A stretch of 64,000 nt of DNA from NCBI RefSeq assembly GCF_003641185.1, contig NZ_CP032757.1:248001-312000 (forward strand), given 5' to 3'. This document shows, in pieces, positions 41,945 to 51,568 of this stretch. Origin of the DNA: Lactiplantibacillus pentosus (GTDB taxonomy: Bacteria > Bacillota > Bacilli > Lactobacillales > Lactobacillaceae). The notes under the pieces were generated by a model. The model had not been told where the DNA came from. It was given only the letters and a program-made list of their open reading frames with translations, and ran no database searches. The position numbers and the translations under genes were made by a program. Within the stretch, counting starts at the first letter, position 1; every line of letters starts with the position of its first letter.

Positions 41945-43032
41945 CGAAACGGACTTTAGGAATTTCGCTATATCCAGACCACAGTGATTTTGAGCAGGAT
42001 TGCGCTTACTTAGACATTGCCGCACAGGCTGGTTTTACACGTTTGTTCGTCAGTATGCTGGAAGTACAGGACGGTAAAGCGCGCGTTGCGGAAAAATATC
42101 AACGGCTGATTCAGCACGCGCACCAGCTCGGCTTCAAGACGACGCTCGATGTCGCGCCCAATATCTTTGACCAGCTAGGTGTATCATATCAGGATTTGAG
42201 TTATTTTGCGTTGCTGGGAGCGGACGCGCTGCGGCTAGATGCAGGCTTTGATGGGCACGAAGAAGCTTGGATGTCTTATAACCCCCCAGGACTCGATTTG
42301 GAGTTGAACATGAGTAACGACGTCGAATACTTACCTAATATTTTGACGTACGGTGCGAATCAGCCGTTTCTTTTTGGTTGCCATAACTTTTATCCACAGC
42401 GCGGAACTGGTCTGCCCCTTGATTTCTTCATCGCGTGTTCCCAGCGGTTCAAACGTGCGGGCATTGAGACAGCAGCCTTCGTTACGGCACCGGGAGCGAC
42501 CATCGGACCGTGGGACATCAATGACGGTTTACCGACCTTAGAAATGCATCGTGATTGGCCACTCGCAGTTCAGGTCCAGCATCTATTTTCGACCGGACTG
42601 ATCGACAGTGCCATTATTGGGAACGCCTACGCTTCACAGACGGACTTGCAACAGTTGGGACGACTGAACCGCTACCACTTGACGTTTACGGTGACACCTA
42701 CCGCGGCGAGCCATCCGGTGGAACGACAGATTTTACTGGATAACTTGCATGAACGGCGCGGGGATATTAATGACCTAACCATTCGGTCGACAGCGGTCCG
42801 CAAACGGTATCATGACGCCAATCCAGTCAATGAGGACCGGCACACGTTTCAACGCGGCGATGTCGTCATCGGAAACGACCAATTTGGCAAGTATCAAAAT
42901 GAACTTCAAATCGTGTTACAACCCCATCAAGATCAGCGCAAGAACTTAGTTGCGACGATTGCGCCAGACCAACTCGTTCTGTTGGACGCTGTTGGCCCTT
43001 GGGCGAAATTTGCGTTTGTCGCCGCTGACTAG
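41941..43032 (+). CDS. mupG: DUF871 / MupG-like 6-phospho-muramidase
   Basis: 363 residues. TIM-barrel part (LGISLYPDHSDFEQDCAYLDIAA...GADALRLDAGFDG...NPPGLDLELNMSN) and a C-terminal cyclophilin-like domain. This is the DUF871 family, of which Staphylococcus MupG cleaves MurNAc-6-P-GlcNAc imported by a PTS. Here it follows a PTS EIIC directly, in agreement. No murQ etherase lies beside it. Cytoplasmic. Symbol is given by family, with moderate assurance of the exact substrate. Confidence 0.8.
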   Translation: MTKRTLGISLYPDHSDFEQDCAYLDIAAQAGFTRLFVSMLEVQDGKARVAEKYQRLIQHAHQLGFKTTLDVAPNIFDQLGVSYQDLSYFALLGADALRLDAGFDGHEEAWMSYNPPGLDLELNMSNDVEYLPNILTYGANQPFLFGCHNFYPQRGTGLPLDFFIACSQRFKRAGIETAAFVTAPGATIGPWDINDGLPTLEMHRDWPLAVQVQHLFSTGLIDSAIIGNAYASQTDLQQLGRLNRYHLTFTVTPTAASHPVERQILLDNLHERRGDINDLTIRSTAVRKRYHDANPVNEDRHTFQRGDVVIGNDQFGKYQNELQIVLQPHQDQRKNLVATIAPDQLVLLDAVGPWAKFAFVAAD

Positions 43033-43267
43033 GGGAGTTGCTGATTCAGATAACTGCGGCTGATTTGATTCGCTACGCTACGAGACCATAGCGGTTTGCT
43101 GGATGCCAGATTCAGGTCGGCACGGGTATTGCGGGTCTGTTGAGCCTTGTCAGCTGCACGGTTAGCGTCACGGACCAGTGACTGACAGGTTAACCTCAGA
43201 TTGGGCTGTCTGACGGGACTTGTACTGAGACTCAGGTGAGTAGTTTTGTATCGTGAAGATTGTACGC

Positions 43268-43303
43268 AAAAAGGCGATTCAAGATAAGCTGAATCGCCTT
43301 TTC
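43268..43303. terminator. terminator between convergent operons
   Basis: AAAAGGCGATTCA pairs with TGAATCGCCTTTT. The 43033-43260 stretch before it contains nothing recognisable. Confidence 0.85.
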
Positions 43304-43338
43304 GTCAGTTCTAATTCGTCAGTTCCTAAAATTAGTTG

Positions 43339-43872
43339 TCACTGGACGGCCTGATGATAAGCATGGAGTTGTGCATTGATGATTCTAGCGGGATTACCGA
43401 CTGCGGTGGCGTAAGCTGGGACGTTGGTCAAGACGATGGCGCCAGCACCGACCTTACTGTGGGCGCCAATCGAGATTGGACCTAAGATTTGGGCGTTGGC
43501 ACCGATGAAGGCACCGGCCCCAATATGCGGATGACGCTGCCCAGTTTGCCCAGCCTGGCGTGCGCCGAGCGTCACGCCGTGCAGTAGGGTGACATCGTCT
43601 TCGATGACGGCTGTTGCCCCGATGACGGTACCGATGCCGTGATCAATGAAGACGCGCTGGCCAATCTGAGCAGCCGGATGAATCAAAATACCCGTCCGAT
43701 GCGCCGCGTGTTGGCTAATGAGGGCAGCCAGTAACGACCAATGGCGCCGCTCGCAGTAGTGGGCTAAGCGATGCCAAGCGAGCGCGTGTAAGCCGGGATA
43801 GGTGAGTAGGACCGTGCAGAGATTAGTGGCCGCGGGGTCGCGTTTTAGAATTGCACGTGCTGTCTGCCACAT
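43339..43872 (-). CDS. cysE: serine O-acetyltransferase
   Basis: 177 residues; left-handed beta-helix hexapeptide repeats (IHPAAQIGQRVFIDHGIGTVIGATAVIEDDVTLLHGVTLG), the His pair and the C-terminal GNPARII. Short form, as in other lactobacilli. It acetylates serine to O-acetylserine for the CysK-type enzyme. It starts five bases after the stop of the lyase gene, with GGGGT as ribosome site; a start at 43905 would overlap that gene. Last gene of the operon. Confidence 0.9.
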   Translation of the reverse strand: MWQTARAILKRDPAATNLCTVLLTYPGLHALAWHRLAHYCERRHWSLLAALISQHAAHRTGILIHPAAQIGQRVFIDHGIGTVIGATAVIEDDVTLLHGVTLGARQAGQTGQRHPHIGAGAFIGANAQILGPISIGAHSKVGAGAIVLTNVPAYATAVGNPARIINAQLHAYHQAVQ

Positions 43873-43876
43873 CGCA

Positions 43877-45022
43877 TTACCCCGCTTCGACGCTGGCAAA
43901 TCCACGGTCTAAATCAGCTAATAAATCATCGATGGCTTCGACGCCCACGGACAACCGAATGAGTTCGTCTTGAATGCCATTTTGTAGCCGAATTGGACGT
44001 GGGATTGCGCCGTGAGTCATCAGGGCCGGAATCTCAATCAAACTTTCAAGGGCGCCAAGACTTTCAGCTAAGGTGATCACTTGCAGATGTTCCACGAATG
44101 TCTGAGGGTTCATCCCAGGCTGGAGTTCAAATGAAATCATGGCGCCAAACCCATTCATTTGTTTCTTCGCGATTTCATAATCGGGATTGTCTGGGTCGCC
44201 TGGGTAGTAAATCTTCGCTACGGCGGGATTTGCTTTGAGTGCCGCGAAGATTTTTTCGGCGTTGGCCAGGTGTGCCTGCATGCGTAAGGCCAAGGTCTTC
44301 ATGCCACGTTGGAGTAACCAACTTTCTTGGGGCGCGAGGATACTGCCGATGGCGTTTTGGAGGTAGCCGATCTTATCACCCAATGCTGCGTCCTTGGTGA
44401 CCACCAGTCCGCCGATGACATCGCTATGGCCGCCAAGATATTTGGATGCGCTGTGCAAGACGATGTCGACGCCTAAATCAAGGGGCTTTTGCACGTATGG
44501 CGAAGCAAAGGTGTTGTCGATGATGCTGAGTAACCCGTGCTGGTGCGCAAGCGTCGCGATGGCGGCAATGTCCGTGATGTGTAGCAGCGGATTAGTCGGT
44601 GTTTCTAAATAAATCGCTTTGGTATCCGGGGTGATCGCGGCTGATACTGCGGCTAAATCGCGGGTGTCGACGGCGGTAAATGTCATGCCAAAGTGTTTTA
44701 AGACGGCATCAATCAGCCGGAAAGTCCCACCGTAGACATCATTGCCCACAATAATGTGGTCGCCAGCGGAAAACAGGGAGAAGACCGTGTTGATGGCCGC
44801 TGAACCGGATGCAAACGCGAAGCCGGCAGTGCCGTGTTCCAAGGTCGCAATCAGTGCTTCGACGGCTGCTCGGGTCGGATTACCCGTCCGGGAGTATTCG
44901 TATTGATTTTGACCAATCTTAGTTTGACGGAAGGTCGACGCCATGTAGATTGGCACGGAGGTCGCGCCGGTCGTTGCGTCTTCACTGATACCACCATGGA
45001 TTAATTGCGTTTCAAATTTCAT
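43877..45022 (-). CDS. cystathionine gamma-lyase / gamma-synthase-family PLP enzyme
   Basis: 381 residues, Cys/Met metabolism PLP family. YEYSRTGNPTRAAVE, FASGSAAINTVF, PLP-Lys in LHSASKYLGGHSDVIGG and the end SLGALESLIEIPALMTHG. GAGG precedes the ATG at 45022. Between cysK and cysE it most likely splits cystathionine to cysteine (reverse transsulfuration), although gamma-synthase activity cannot be excluded. In lactic acid bacteria this cysK-lyase-cysE cluster links methionine-derived sulfur to cysteine. Confidence 0.9.
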   Translation of the reverse strand: MKFETQLIHGGISEDATTGATSVPIYMASTFRQTKIGQNQYEYSRTGNPTRAAVEALIATLEHGTAGFAFASGSAAINTVFSLFSAGDHIIVGNDVYGGTFRLIDAVLKHFGMTFTAVDTRDLAAVSAAITPDTKAIYLETPTNPLLHITDIAAIATLAHQHGLLSIIDNTFASPYVQKPLDLGVDIVLHSASKYLGGHSDVIGGLVVTKDAALGDKIGYLQNAIGSILAPQESWLLQRGMKTLALRMQAHLANAEKIFAALKANPAVAKIYYPGDPDNPDYEIAKKQMNGFGAMISFELQPGMNPQTFVEHLQVITLAESLGALESLIEIPALMTHGAIPRPIRLQNGIQDELIRLSVGVEAIDDLLADLDRGFASVEAG

Positions 45023-45033
45023 TTTAAAAGGCC

Positions 45034-45945
45034 TCATTTCGAATAAATTTTTTGACTGAGATAGCGTTCGCTGCTGTCTGGGAAAATAGTGACGATATGG
45101 CTGTTGTGTGGCAAAGTTTCAGCTAATTTCAGGCTCGCAACCAGCGCCGCACCACTCGAGCTACCGACGAATAAGCCGTGTTTGCGGGCTAACTGGCGAA
45201 CGGCCGCAAAGGCATCGTCGTCCGCGATGGTCAACGTCTGGTCGATTCGGACTTGCTCGAAGAATGGCGGGATGAATTCGACGCCGATTCCTTCAGTCCG
45301 GTGAGCATGCGCGGGGCCACCATTTAGGATCGAGCCCTCTGGTTCAACAACCACGGCCTGAGTCGCGGCGTCGTGTGCCTGAAGATAGGCCGCGACGCCG
45401 GCGAACGTGCCACCACTACCGGCACCAGCGACAAAGGCAGTGACCGGGTGCGGCATATCAGCGAGAATCTCCGGCGCCAGACTGTGGTAGTAGGCCGCGG
45501 GATTAGCAGGATTCTTGAATTGCATCGGGACGTAACTATTTGGAATGCTAACAGCCAGTTCAGTCGCTTTCTTGATGGCACCTTGAATCCCTTGTTCACT
45601 AGGCGTGTGGACGATTTCGGCGCCGAGTGCTTGCATCAAAACCTGTTTTTCCATACTGAATTTTTCCGGAACAACTAGAATTGTTTTGAGTTGGTGATGT
45701 TGAGCAGCTAGAGCTAACCCAATTCCGGTATTGCCAGCTGTGGGCTCAATGATGGTGGTCGTGGCGTTGATTTTCCCACTTTGCAAGCCATCTTGAATCA
45801 AGTAATCGCCCAGCCGATCTTTGATGCTGCCGCCCGGGTTGAACATCTCGAGTTTGGCATAAATATGGCTGTCGTTAGGAACGGCGATGGGTAGTTCAAT
45901 TAATGGGGTGTGACCGATTAGTTCTTGGATATGGTGTACGAGCAT
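45034..45945 (-). CDS. cysK: cysteine synthase / cystathionine beta-synthase-type enzyme
   Basis: 303 residues, beta-family PLP enzyme. PLP-Lys in [25 protein letters not shown], the phosphate loop [10 protein letters not shown] and GVEFIPPFF. No CBS regulatory domain. GGGAGGAATTTTC places the start at 45945. First gene of the operon, behind a leader ORF rich in Cys codons and a terminator. In related clusters the enzyme accepts homocysteine (CBS activity); which reaction dominates is not visible. Confidence 0.9.
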   Translation of the reverse strand: MLVHHIQELIGHTPLIELPIAVPNDSHIYAKLEMFNPGGSIKDRLGDYLIQDGLQSGKINATTTIIEPTAGNTGIGLALAAQHHQLKTILVVPEKFSMEKQVLMQALGAEIVHTPSEQGIQGAIKKATELAVSIPNSYVPMQFKNPANPAAYYHSLAPEILADMPHPVTAFVAGAGSGGTFAGVAAYLQAHDAATQAVVVEPEGSILNGGPAHAHRTEGIGVEFIPPFFEQVRIDQTLTIADDDAFAAVRQLARKHGLFVGSSSGAALVASLKLAETLPHNSHIVTIFPDSSERYLSQKIYSK

Positions 45946-45991
45946 GAAAATTCCTCCCAGTAGGTTTGTTGGCGGGGGTGCCAAAAACGAC

Positions 45992-46029
45992 AAAAAGGGC
46001 GCGAGAATTCAAATGAATTCGTCGCGCCC
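45992..46029 (-). terminator. attenuator terminator of the cys operon
   Basis: Minus strand: GGGCGCGACGAATTC pairs with GAATTCTCGCGCCC around ATTT, then five T. It lies 47 bp ahead of the cysK start, inside the leader transcript, so it must be conditional. Confidence 0.85.
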
Positions 46030-46031
46030 AG

Positions 46032-46150
46032 TTCAATATCCAGCCATGCTGGACATTGATTTTTAGGATGACACTCCTCAAAAAGTCAATGCTTAACAGG
46101 CCGAACATCGCAATAAGCGCGCGGTTCGGCAACAACAGTTATTCAAAGCA
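46032..46150 (-). promoter_or_regulatory. alternative pairing arms of the cys leader
   Basis: Arm 1, CAATGCTT early in the leader ORF, can pair with arm 2, AAGCATTG, behind its stop, enclosing GCCGAAC/GTTCGGC. Arm 2 (CATTGACTTTTT) can instead pair with arm 3 (AAAAATCAATG). Arm 3 (CAATGTCCAGC) can pair with arm 4 (GCTGGATATTG). The chain of exclusive pairings has the form of an amino-acid attenuator. Which state breaks the terminator is not resolved by eye. Confidence 0.55.
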
Positions 46151-46170
46151 TTGCTAGTTAATTGAGTCAT
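46093..46170 (-). CDS. cysteine-rich leader peptide (attenuator ORF)
   Basis: 25 codons, starting MTQLTSNALNN, then CCCR and ending LLRCSAC: five Cys codons, three in a row. GAGGAGG is placed seven bases ahead of the ATG, a better site than most genes here. The promoter lies just upstream, leaving a 5' end of about 25-30 bases. The ORF ends before alternative hairpins and a terminator ahead of cysK. Shortage of charged tRNA-Cys should stall ribosomes on the CCC run. No protein function is expected beyond regulation. Confidence 0.75.
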   Translation of the reverse strand: MTQLTSNALNNCCCRTARLLRCSAC

Positions 46171-46201
46171 GTCTGATCCTCCTCTGGTTTGGTTGATGAT
46201 A

Positions 46202-46230
46202 ACTATACAAGTTGATTTTGTGGCTGTCAA
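46202..46230 (-). promoter_or_regulatory. strong promoter of the cys operon
   Basis: Minus strand TTGACA (46225-46230) and TATAGT (46202-46207) with a 17-base spacer. Transcription should begin near 46195, too close to the leader ORF to leave room for a T-box. Confidence 0.8.
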
Positions 46231-46384
46231 GTTTAAGTTGAGTCCGGTTGACGTAATGTTGAATCACGTTATCAGCGATAATCCTTGCCACAACTCGCTT
46301 GAAAAGTGGTCAGCAATTGAAAATAATTTAACACATTGTGCTAGTTGTTTTTTATCACTAAAGATGATTAAACCATGCCAATCG

Positions 46385-47225
46385 TTTGGCTTACTGTTCG
46401 TCAGCCGATGCGCGTCCCATTCCGACTTCCGGGGCCGGCTGACAATTGCTGGAACGTAAGCCGACGTCGATTTGAACTCACGCAGAAAGTCACTGCGCAA
46501 TTTCAAATACGAGTCTTATTCTAAGCCGGAAGCAACCCACTTCCAGCTAAGAATAATTTGGCTACTGAGCATTATCAGCCAGCCCCTCCAGTTGGGAAGC
46601 CGCTCGAATGGCAGATGAACGGCCATCTATCTGGGTATAATTGACCACTGAATATTAGGTGACTGGTCCTTCGGGCAAACTTTTAGTTGGTATCGATAAT
46701 GACTTATCGCATTTATTTACTGAAAAGATTTCTGAATGCTATTTGCTCATCTCAACACCACGAATTCAATGGCAATTAGTCTTGAAATGAATCGATGAAA
46801 TTGCCGTCGCTTAGAATTCGAGGCTTTGTTATCTCGAACGACTTGGGAAAATTCTGACAAGTTCAGCGAATCCGCGATTTAAAAAAGTTAAAACACGAAT
46901 ATGGAAGTTTAGCTGTCATTAGGAACCAGCAACTAATCCAACAAAAAGTTGAGTCCGCACATGTCTGCCTTTCGAATACCATCCCAGGCTGGAAGGCGTT
47001 TCTGACAATGCTCAGCGATGAAATTCCACTTAGCAAGCGTCTTTGGCTTGGTTAGTGGAAGACCAGTATTTAAGACGCGGGTTTCGGCTTAAATCTGTGT
47101 CCATCGCGTTCCAGCGTTGTCAGAAATGCCTGGAAGCCGGAATAAGACGCAGCTATCACAGAAAGTTTACGCTAGCTCGCACCGTTTCCAGCGGTCCTCA
47201 GCTGGCAGCTCTTGAACTTAGAAAA
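46385..47225. repeat. structured composite repeat, copy 3 (A then B)
   Basis: Unit A at about 46385-46670 and unit B at about 46945-47225, same orientation as copy 1. In A the inner stem reads TTATTCT (46516-46522) with AGAATAA (46550-46556), a C-G to A-T change relative to TTCTTCT/AGAAGAA in copies 1 and 2. Its tip is GCCGGAAG/CTTCCAGC. In B the outer arms are TTTCTGACAA (46999-47008) and TTGTCAGAAA (47117-47126), with GCGATG (47015-47020) and CATCGC (47102-47107), where copy 1 has GTGGTG/CACCAC. ORFs within are spurious. Between cys promoter and map. Confidence 0.85.
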
Positions 47226-47286
47226 TAACATGAGTTAATCATGATTCATGCCAAATTACTTAGGACAATGCGTAAATCTAGCCAAA

Positions 47287-47326
47287 AACCGCCTGAACAA
47301 GTTCAAGGTCGCTTGTTCAGGCGGTT
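47287..47326 (-). terminator. map terminator
   Basis: AACCGCCTGAACAAG pairs with CTTGTTCAGGCGGTT; five T follow on the minus strand. Confidence 0.85.
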
Positions 47327-47350
47327 AGTCGTTATCTAATAAAGTGATGA

Positions 47351-48142
47351 TTATTTATGCCATAAATACTTAGCGTCGAAGTCGTTATCGAATGAAGATA
47401 AGATCTTAGGACCGTCATCCGTGACAACCAAGGTGTGTTCGTATTGGCAACTCAAGCTGCCGTCTAACGTCCGAACGGTCCAGCCATCATCAGCAGTTTC
47501 GCCGGAGCGCCAGTCGCCAATGTTGACCATGGGTTCGATCGTTATGGTCATGCCGGCTTTCAAGCGGGTACCGTGACCTGCTTCGCCATAGTGAGGAACG
47601 TCGGGCTTTTCGTGCATCGTCGGTCCAATGCCATGGCCGATGTATTCGCGAACGACACCGTAACCCATTTCGTTTTCAGCGTAGTTTTGAATTGCCCAAC
47701 CAATATCACCGATACGGTTGCCAACAACGGCTTGGTCGATACCCAGGTATAGCGCTTTGTGGGTCACTTCCATTAACTTCTTAACTTCTGGTGCAGGGGT
47801 CCCAGCAACAAAGGCGTGGCAAGAGTCACTGAGGTAACCGTGGTAATTAATAACCGTATCGACCTTTAGTAAGTCACCATCCTTAACTAAGATGTCCTTA
47901 CTTGGGCAGCCGTGGCAAATCATGTCGTTGACGCTGACACAAGTTGAGTATTTGTAGCCTTCAAAGTTAAGTTCACCAGGGGTCGCATCGTGCGCGGTGA
48001 TGTATTCGTAAGCAAAGTGATCGACATCCCAAGTCGTGATACCTGGTTTGATGTAATCTTCAAGGGCGTGGAACAAGCCCACCATAATGTCGCCGGCAGC
48101 TTGCATCCCTTGGATTTCACGATCTGATTTAAGCGTAATCAT
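47351..48142 (-). CDS. map: methionine aminopeptidase
   Basis: 263 residues, type I MetAP. The five metal ligands are visible: Asp in LKVDTVINYHG, Asp in LSDSCHAFVAG, His in YIGHGIGPTMHEKP, Glu in TITIEPMVN and Glu in QYEHTLVV. Removes initiator Met in the cytoplasm. Not in the usual adk-map-infA setting, so it is an isolated copy with its own promoter and terminator. GAGG precedes the ATG. Confidence 0.95.
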   Translation of the reverse strand: MITLKSDREIQGMQAAGDIMVGLFHALEDYIKPGITTWDVDHFAYEYITAHDATPGELNFEGYKYSTCVSVNDMICHGCPSKDILVKDGDLLKVDTVINYHGYLSDSCHAFVAGTPAPEVKKLMEVTHKALYLGIDQAVVGNRIGDIGWAIQNYAENEMGYGVVREYIGHGIGPTMHEKPDVPHYGEAGHGTRLKAGMTITIEPMVNIGDWRSGETADDGWTVRTLDGSLSCQYEHTLVVTDDGPKILSSFDNDFDAKYLWHK

Positions 48143-48426
48143 GAGGTTCCTCCAAAAAATTAATTATATTGTAAAGCTAAAAGATTGTTCTCCTCCAGTA
48201 TACTGCAAGCGAGGTGGTCCGACAAAAGCCATTGTCTGCACTTATCAATGATAGCGTTTCCAGCAACTTAACGCTAAAAAAAAACGAAAAAAATCGCCAC
48301 GCCAAAAAAACCAAATTGGCGGGACGGAAGCGGATTGGTTGCGAACAATCTAATATAAAAATGGAATTTTTCTCTTTTCATCGGCTGAAATAATGATACA
48401 ATATATTGTGTTGTTTCGAACGGAAA

Positions 48427-48443
48427 CACTACATGTAGTAGTG
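48427..48443. promoter_or_regulatory. palindrome in the pnuC leader
   Basis: CACTACATGTAGTAGTG contains the perfect palindrome ACTACATGTAGT, downstream of a likely -10 (TACAAT). Possible operator for a niacin-responsive repressor such as NiaR, not verified. Confidence 0.35.
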
Positions 48444-48510
48444 TGACGTGACTGGTTGGCCAACTAGACACCTACAACCGCATATGATGAACGGAAAGAG
48501 GAGCATGATT

Positions 48511-49293
48511 TTGAGTAATTATTTTAAATTCTTATCACACCAACTGAAGGGTTGGCCACAACAGAACTACTACTTATTCTATTTTAGCTTAGGGTGTCAA
48601 GTGATGACTTTGGTCAGTGCCCCAATCACAGCATTGTCTATTCTAACATTTATTGGGACAACCTTGGGTGTTCTTTGCGTGTTAGCCATTAACGCTGCCA
48701 AATCAGTCAATGGATTATTGGGTGTTATTTCAGCAGCTTGCTTCATCGTGGTCGGTTTTTCAGCCAAAAACTACTTAAGTATCGGCGAACAATTAGCCTA
48801 CGTTGTGACGCTCGATATCCCAGTGTTACTGAGTGCTAACTGGAACGTGAACATGGTGTCCAAGATTCGGAAATTCACCGGTAAGACTTGGGTCGTCGCA
48901 ATTGTTGCAACCCTCGTCGTTTACGCCATCTCTGGCTACCTCATTGGTGCGTTGACTGATGATCCGCGGCCGTGGGTCGATGCCATCAGTTTCGCCATTT
49001 GTTTGACGGCAGGGGTCATCTGCTTCCTCCGTTACAACAACCAGTACTTCTGGTGGATTGCTTCAGGGCTAGCTCAGATGGTACTCTGGTTCATTTCGTT
49101 CCGTCAAGGTTCCGCAACGTTGGCGATGTTTATCAACAGTTCAATTTATTTGATCAACGATATCTTAGCCTTCACGGTCTCACCTTGGTACAACAAGCAT
49201 GAACGGGCTCGTTTGATGGCCGAAGAACAAGCGGCTAGTGATGCTGCTAGTGTAGACGCGACTCATAATCAAGCGTTCGAATTAAATCATTAA
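48511..49293 (+). CDS. pnuC: PnuC-family nicotinamide riboside transporter
   Basis: About 260 residues, seven membrane helices (PnuC/SWEET-like fold). Conserved WNVNMVSKIRKFTGKTW, DPRPWVDAISFAICL, RYNNQYFWWIASGLAQMVLW and the Trp/Asn-rich substrate region. Moves nicotinamide riboside by facilitated diffusion; phosphorylation inside traps it. AAGAGGAG is too close to the ATG at 48505, so TTG at 48511 is the likelier start. The C-terminal tail is acidic and Ala-rich. Confidence 0.88.
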   Translation: MSNYFKFLSHQLKGWPQQNYYLFYFSLGCQVMTLVSAPITALSILTFIGTTLGVLCVLAINAAKSVNGLLGVISAACFIVVGFSAKNYLSIGEQLAYVVTLDIPVLLSANWNVNMVSKIRKFTGKTWVVAIVATLVVYAISGYLIGALTDDPRPWVDAISFAICLTAGVICFLRYNNQYFWWIASGLAQMVLWFISFRQGSATLAMFINSSIYLINDILAFTVSPWYNKHERARLMAEEQAASDAASVDATHNQAFELNH

Positions 49294-49306
49294 TTAGGTA
49301 AGTGTG

Positions 49307-49339
49307 AAGCATGACTGGCTAGGCTGGTCGTGCTTTTTT
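49307..49339 (+). terminator. pnuC terminator
   Basis: AAGCATGAC pairs with GTCGTGCTT around an 11-base loop; T run follows. Confidence 0.8.
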
Positions 49340-49500
49340 CGTCGCACAAAATCGGATATTACCGTGAATCGCATTTTATTTCGCACCTCGAATAGCGCAC
49401 AGTTTGAATTCAAACGACTAGCGGTCGAAAGCTGGTTACGTTCCGTTGCTGTAAAATAAACGCTTTAATCAATTTAAAAGTCCTCCAAATTTGTACAGAC

Positions 49501-49555
49501 AAAAACGCCTCCCAGTGGCGACAAGTGTCAGATTATGACTAGTCGTTGCTGGGAG
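49501..49555 (-). terminator. terminator of the YfhO-like gene
   Basis: Minus strand: CTCCCAGCAACGAC pairs with GTCGCCACTGGGAG, followed by GCG and five T. Confidence 0.75.
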
Positions 49556-49595
49556 ACATTCATTTTCAAATTGAGTGATTTATTGTAAGTAGGCA

Positions 49596-51385
49596 CTATT
49601 TGCTTGCAGCTAGTTGACGGGCCTGAATCAAGCTGTTTACCCAGCGACCTAGTGGCGTTTTGAAGAGCAGAATCAGGAGAAACACAATCAGCCAAGCAGT
49701 ATAACCAATGATTTTACTTATCTTGGTCAGAATGCTTGAACTGTATCGAATTGTGAGCACATTTCGTCCTCGATGCTGGTGGACGTTGATATTGCCAACC
49801 CAGTGACGTGTGAGTCGCGTTGTCGATAAGGGTTGACCATTCAGTGTTAGAATCGACCGCTGATAAGCAACGACGGGAACAGCTCGTGACCTAGCCGTCT
49901 TAGCGTGCCAAGTTAATTGAATGCCCCCTCGAACGGCGCGGTAGCGGAAGTTGTGCTGCTGTTCAGAGAAGTTCTGGCGATATTCGCGATAGACGACTTT
50001 GTAAGTTTCAGGGTCAGTCGAGATTTTTTTGGAAACGGGCACATAATCTGGAACTGTACGATCGGCTGCTTAATTAGCTGCCCAAGGTTCCGGGTATGGA
50101 ATGCCGGTTGTAACTTAGCGATGGTCTGCAGCTTAGTGTGGACATTTTGAGGGTACGTTTGGATGCCTTGAGCGAACGATGTGTCAGGTTTCATGTTCGT
50201 GTGAACGCTCCGAGCGACATTTTGCGTACAGAGGCTAAGTGATAAGACACTCAGTAAGACGCCGGCCGAGCGCAATCCTTGCTGGAGACTGAGATTATTC
50301 GTATGTTGCGCTGCTTCATCATAGATTAAAGCGGCTGATAACAGCATGAACGGCGTGGCGATTAACGTAATCCGACCAGGCATTTGCAGGAATGACTGCA
50401 AGAAAGGCATCGATTGCTGCACGAGGTCCCAAGGAAACAGACTGGTACTCAGAATAAGATATGTGACAGTAACGCCAGCCAACATTTTGGTAAAGGGCAA
50501 AAGATGTGACCAGAATAGTAATAATCCCGTTATCAGGGCATATGCAATGATTGTTGAGATAATGTCACTGCTAGAGTAGACGCTCGTATAAAGCGGTTGG
50601 AGTATCCGGCTCGCGTGGTCCATGAGGTCCATTCCTACCGGTGCAATCAGCAAGTTGCTATGGTAGACCTCTAACATGGGAATTAAGGCATTCAAACTAA
50701 GCACTAACGCCAATAATACACCTGCTAGAAAGTTGAGACTGCTGAGCAATTTCTCCCGTGACTGCCACAGCCCGTGAATGAAAAAGGGAACAAGGAATGG
50801 CAAAAACAATCCGATAGTTAGAATCTGAAATTGGCCCATAATACCGACGAATAAGCCCAGCTTCATCATTTTGGCAAGTGTCCAGTCACCATGATACAAG
50901 TCCAAAATTGGACCGATAAAGATTGGCAGTAACGCGACGGCTAATGAGCGCCACATTATTCCAAACAAGAAGCCGTAAACAGCGTTGGAGCTAAGAAAAA
51001 TGACACCTAAACCAATTGCCAATTTTCGTGGCAATCGTAATTTCAGTGCCGCTTTGTGCATAAAGTAGCCGCATAGAAAATAAGCGATAAATAAGGAAAT
51101 AATTTGGAAGCGGAACCAATTACCGACCAGTAGTAGCAGGATACCACAGAGCACGGCCACTAGTGGGCTGTAAAGACTGTTGACGATTCGGCCAGCCTGT
51201 TGAAAAGTGTAAAGGTTCATAAAGCTAAAATTATGATTTTTAAGTTGCATCGCCGCTTCATAGATTCGGCTGTATTGAAATGGCCCGTCGACACCATATA
51301 GTGCCTGGTGATTAAGCAGGAGCGGACTGATCATAAGTAGGGTTGCTAGCCCAATGACGGCGATGGCGACTTTATTCTTGCGCAT
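49596..51385 (-). pseudogene. YfhO-like membrane protein with a frameshift
   Basis: Two frames overlap: 51385-49913 (N-terminal, about 11 helices, GVDGPFQYSRIYEAA near residue 32 and an LQMPGRITLIATPF motif) and 50042-49596 (C-terminal beta-rich domain plus final helix TAWLIVFLLILLF). Together they give about 595 residues, the usual length of this YfhO/6-pyruvoyl-tetrahydropterin-related membrane family, thought to handle lipid-linked sugars. The frame changes near 50050-50075 (around CTAATTAAGCAGCC), consistent with a one-base loss. Either a recent inactivation or a sequencing error. The rest of the reading frame is intact. Confidence 0.75.
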
Positions 51386-51568
51386 AGGTGAAGAAACATC
51401 CCTTCAATGAAATCAGATTTATGGTTCTGTGCAATCAGCGCGTCTAATTGCGCTGATTGTGGGATCTAAAACGCTTACTAGGTCATGTTGAAATGACCAA
51501 TACGGTTAACTATAGCAGAGTTGTACAGCGAGAACCACTGGTTTATTAATTCATCATAGGATTCTTAT

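Noticed and set aside
45946..46200. T-box leader for the cys operon (the words GAACCGCG resemble part of a T-box sequence)
   Set aside because: The UGGN bulge of the T-box is missing, and the promoter leaves only about 25-30 bases before the leader ORF, too short for stem I and the specifier loop.
3485..47225. CRISPR array or phage attachment sites to explain the repeats
   Set aside because: The repeats are few, long, far apart and palindromic, with no regular spacers and no cas or integrase genes in the window.
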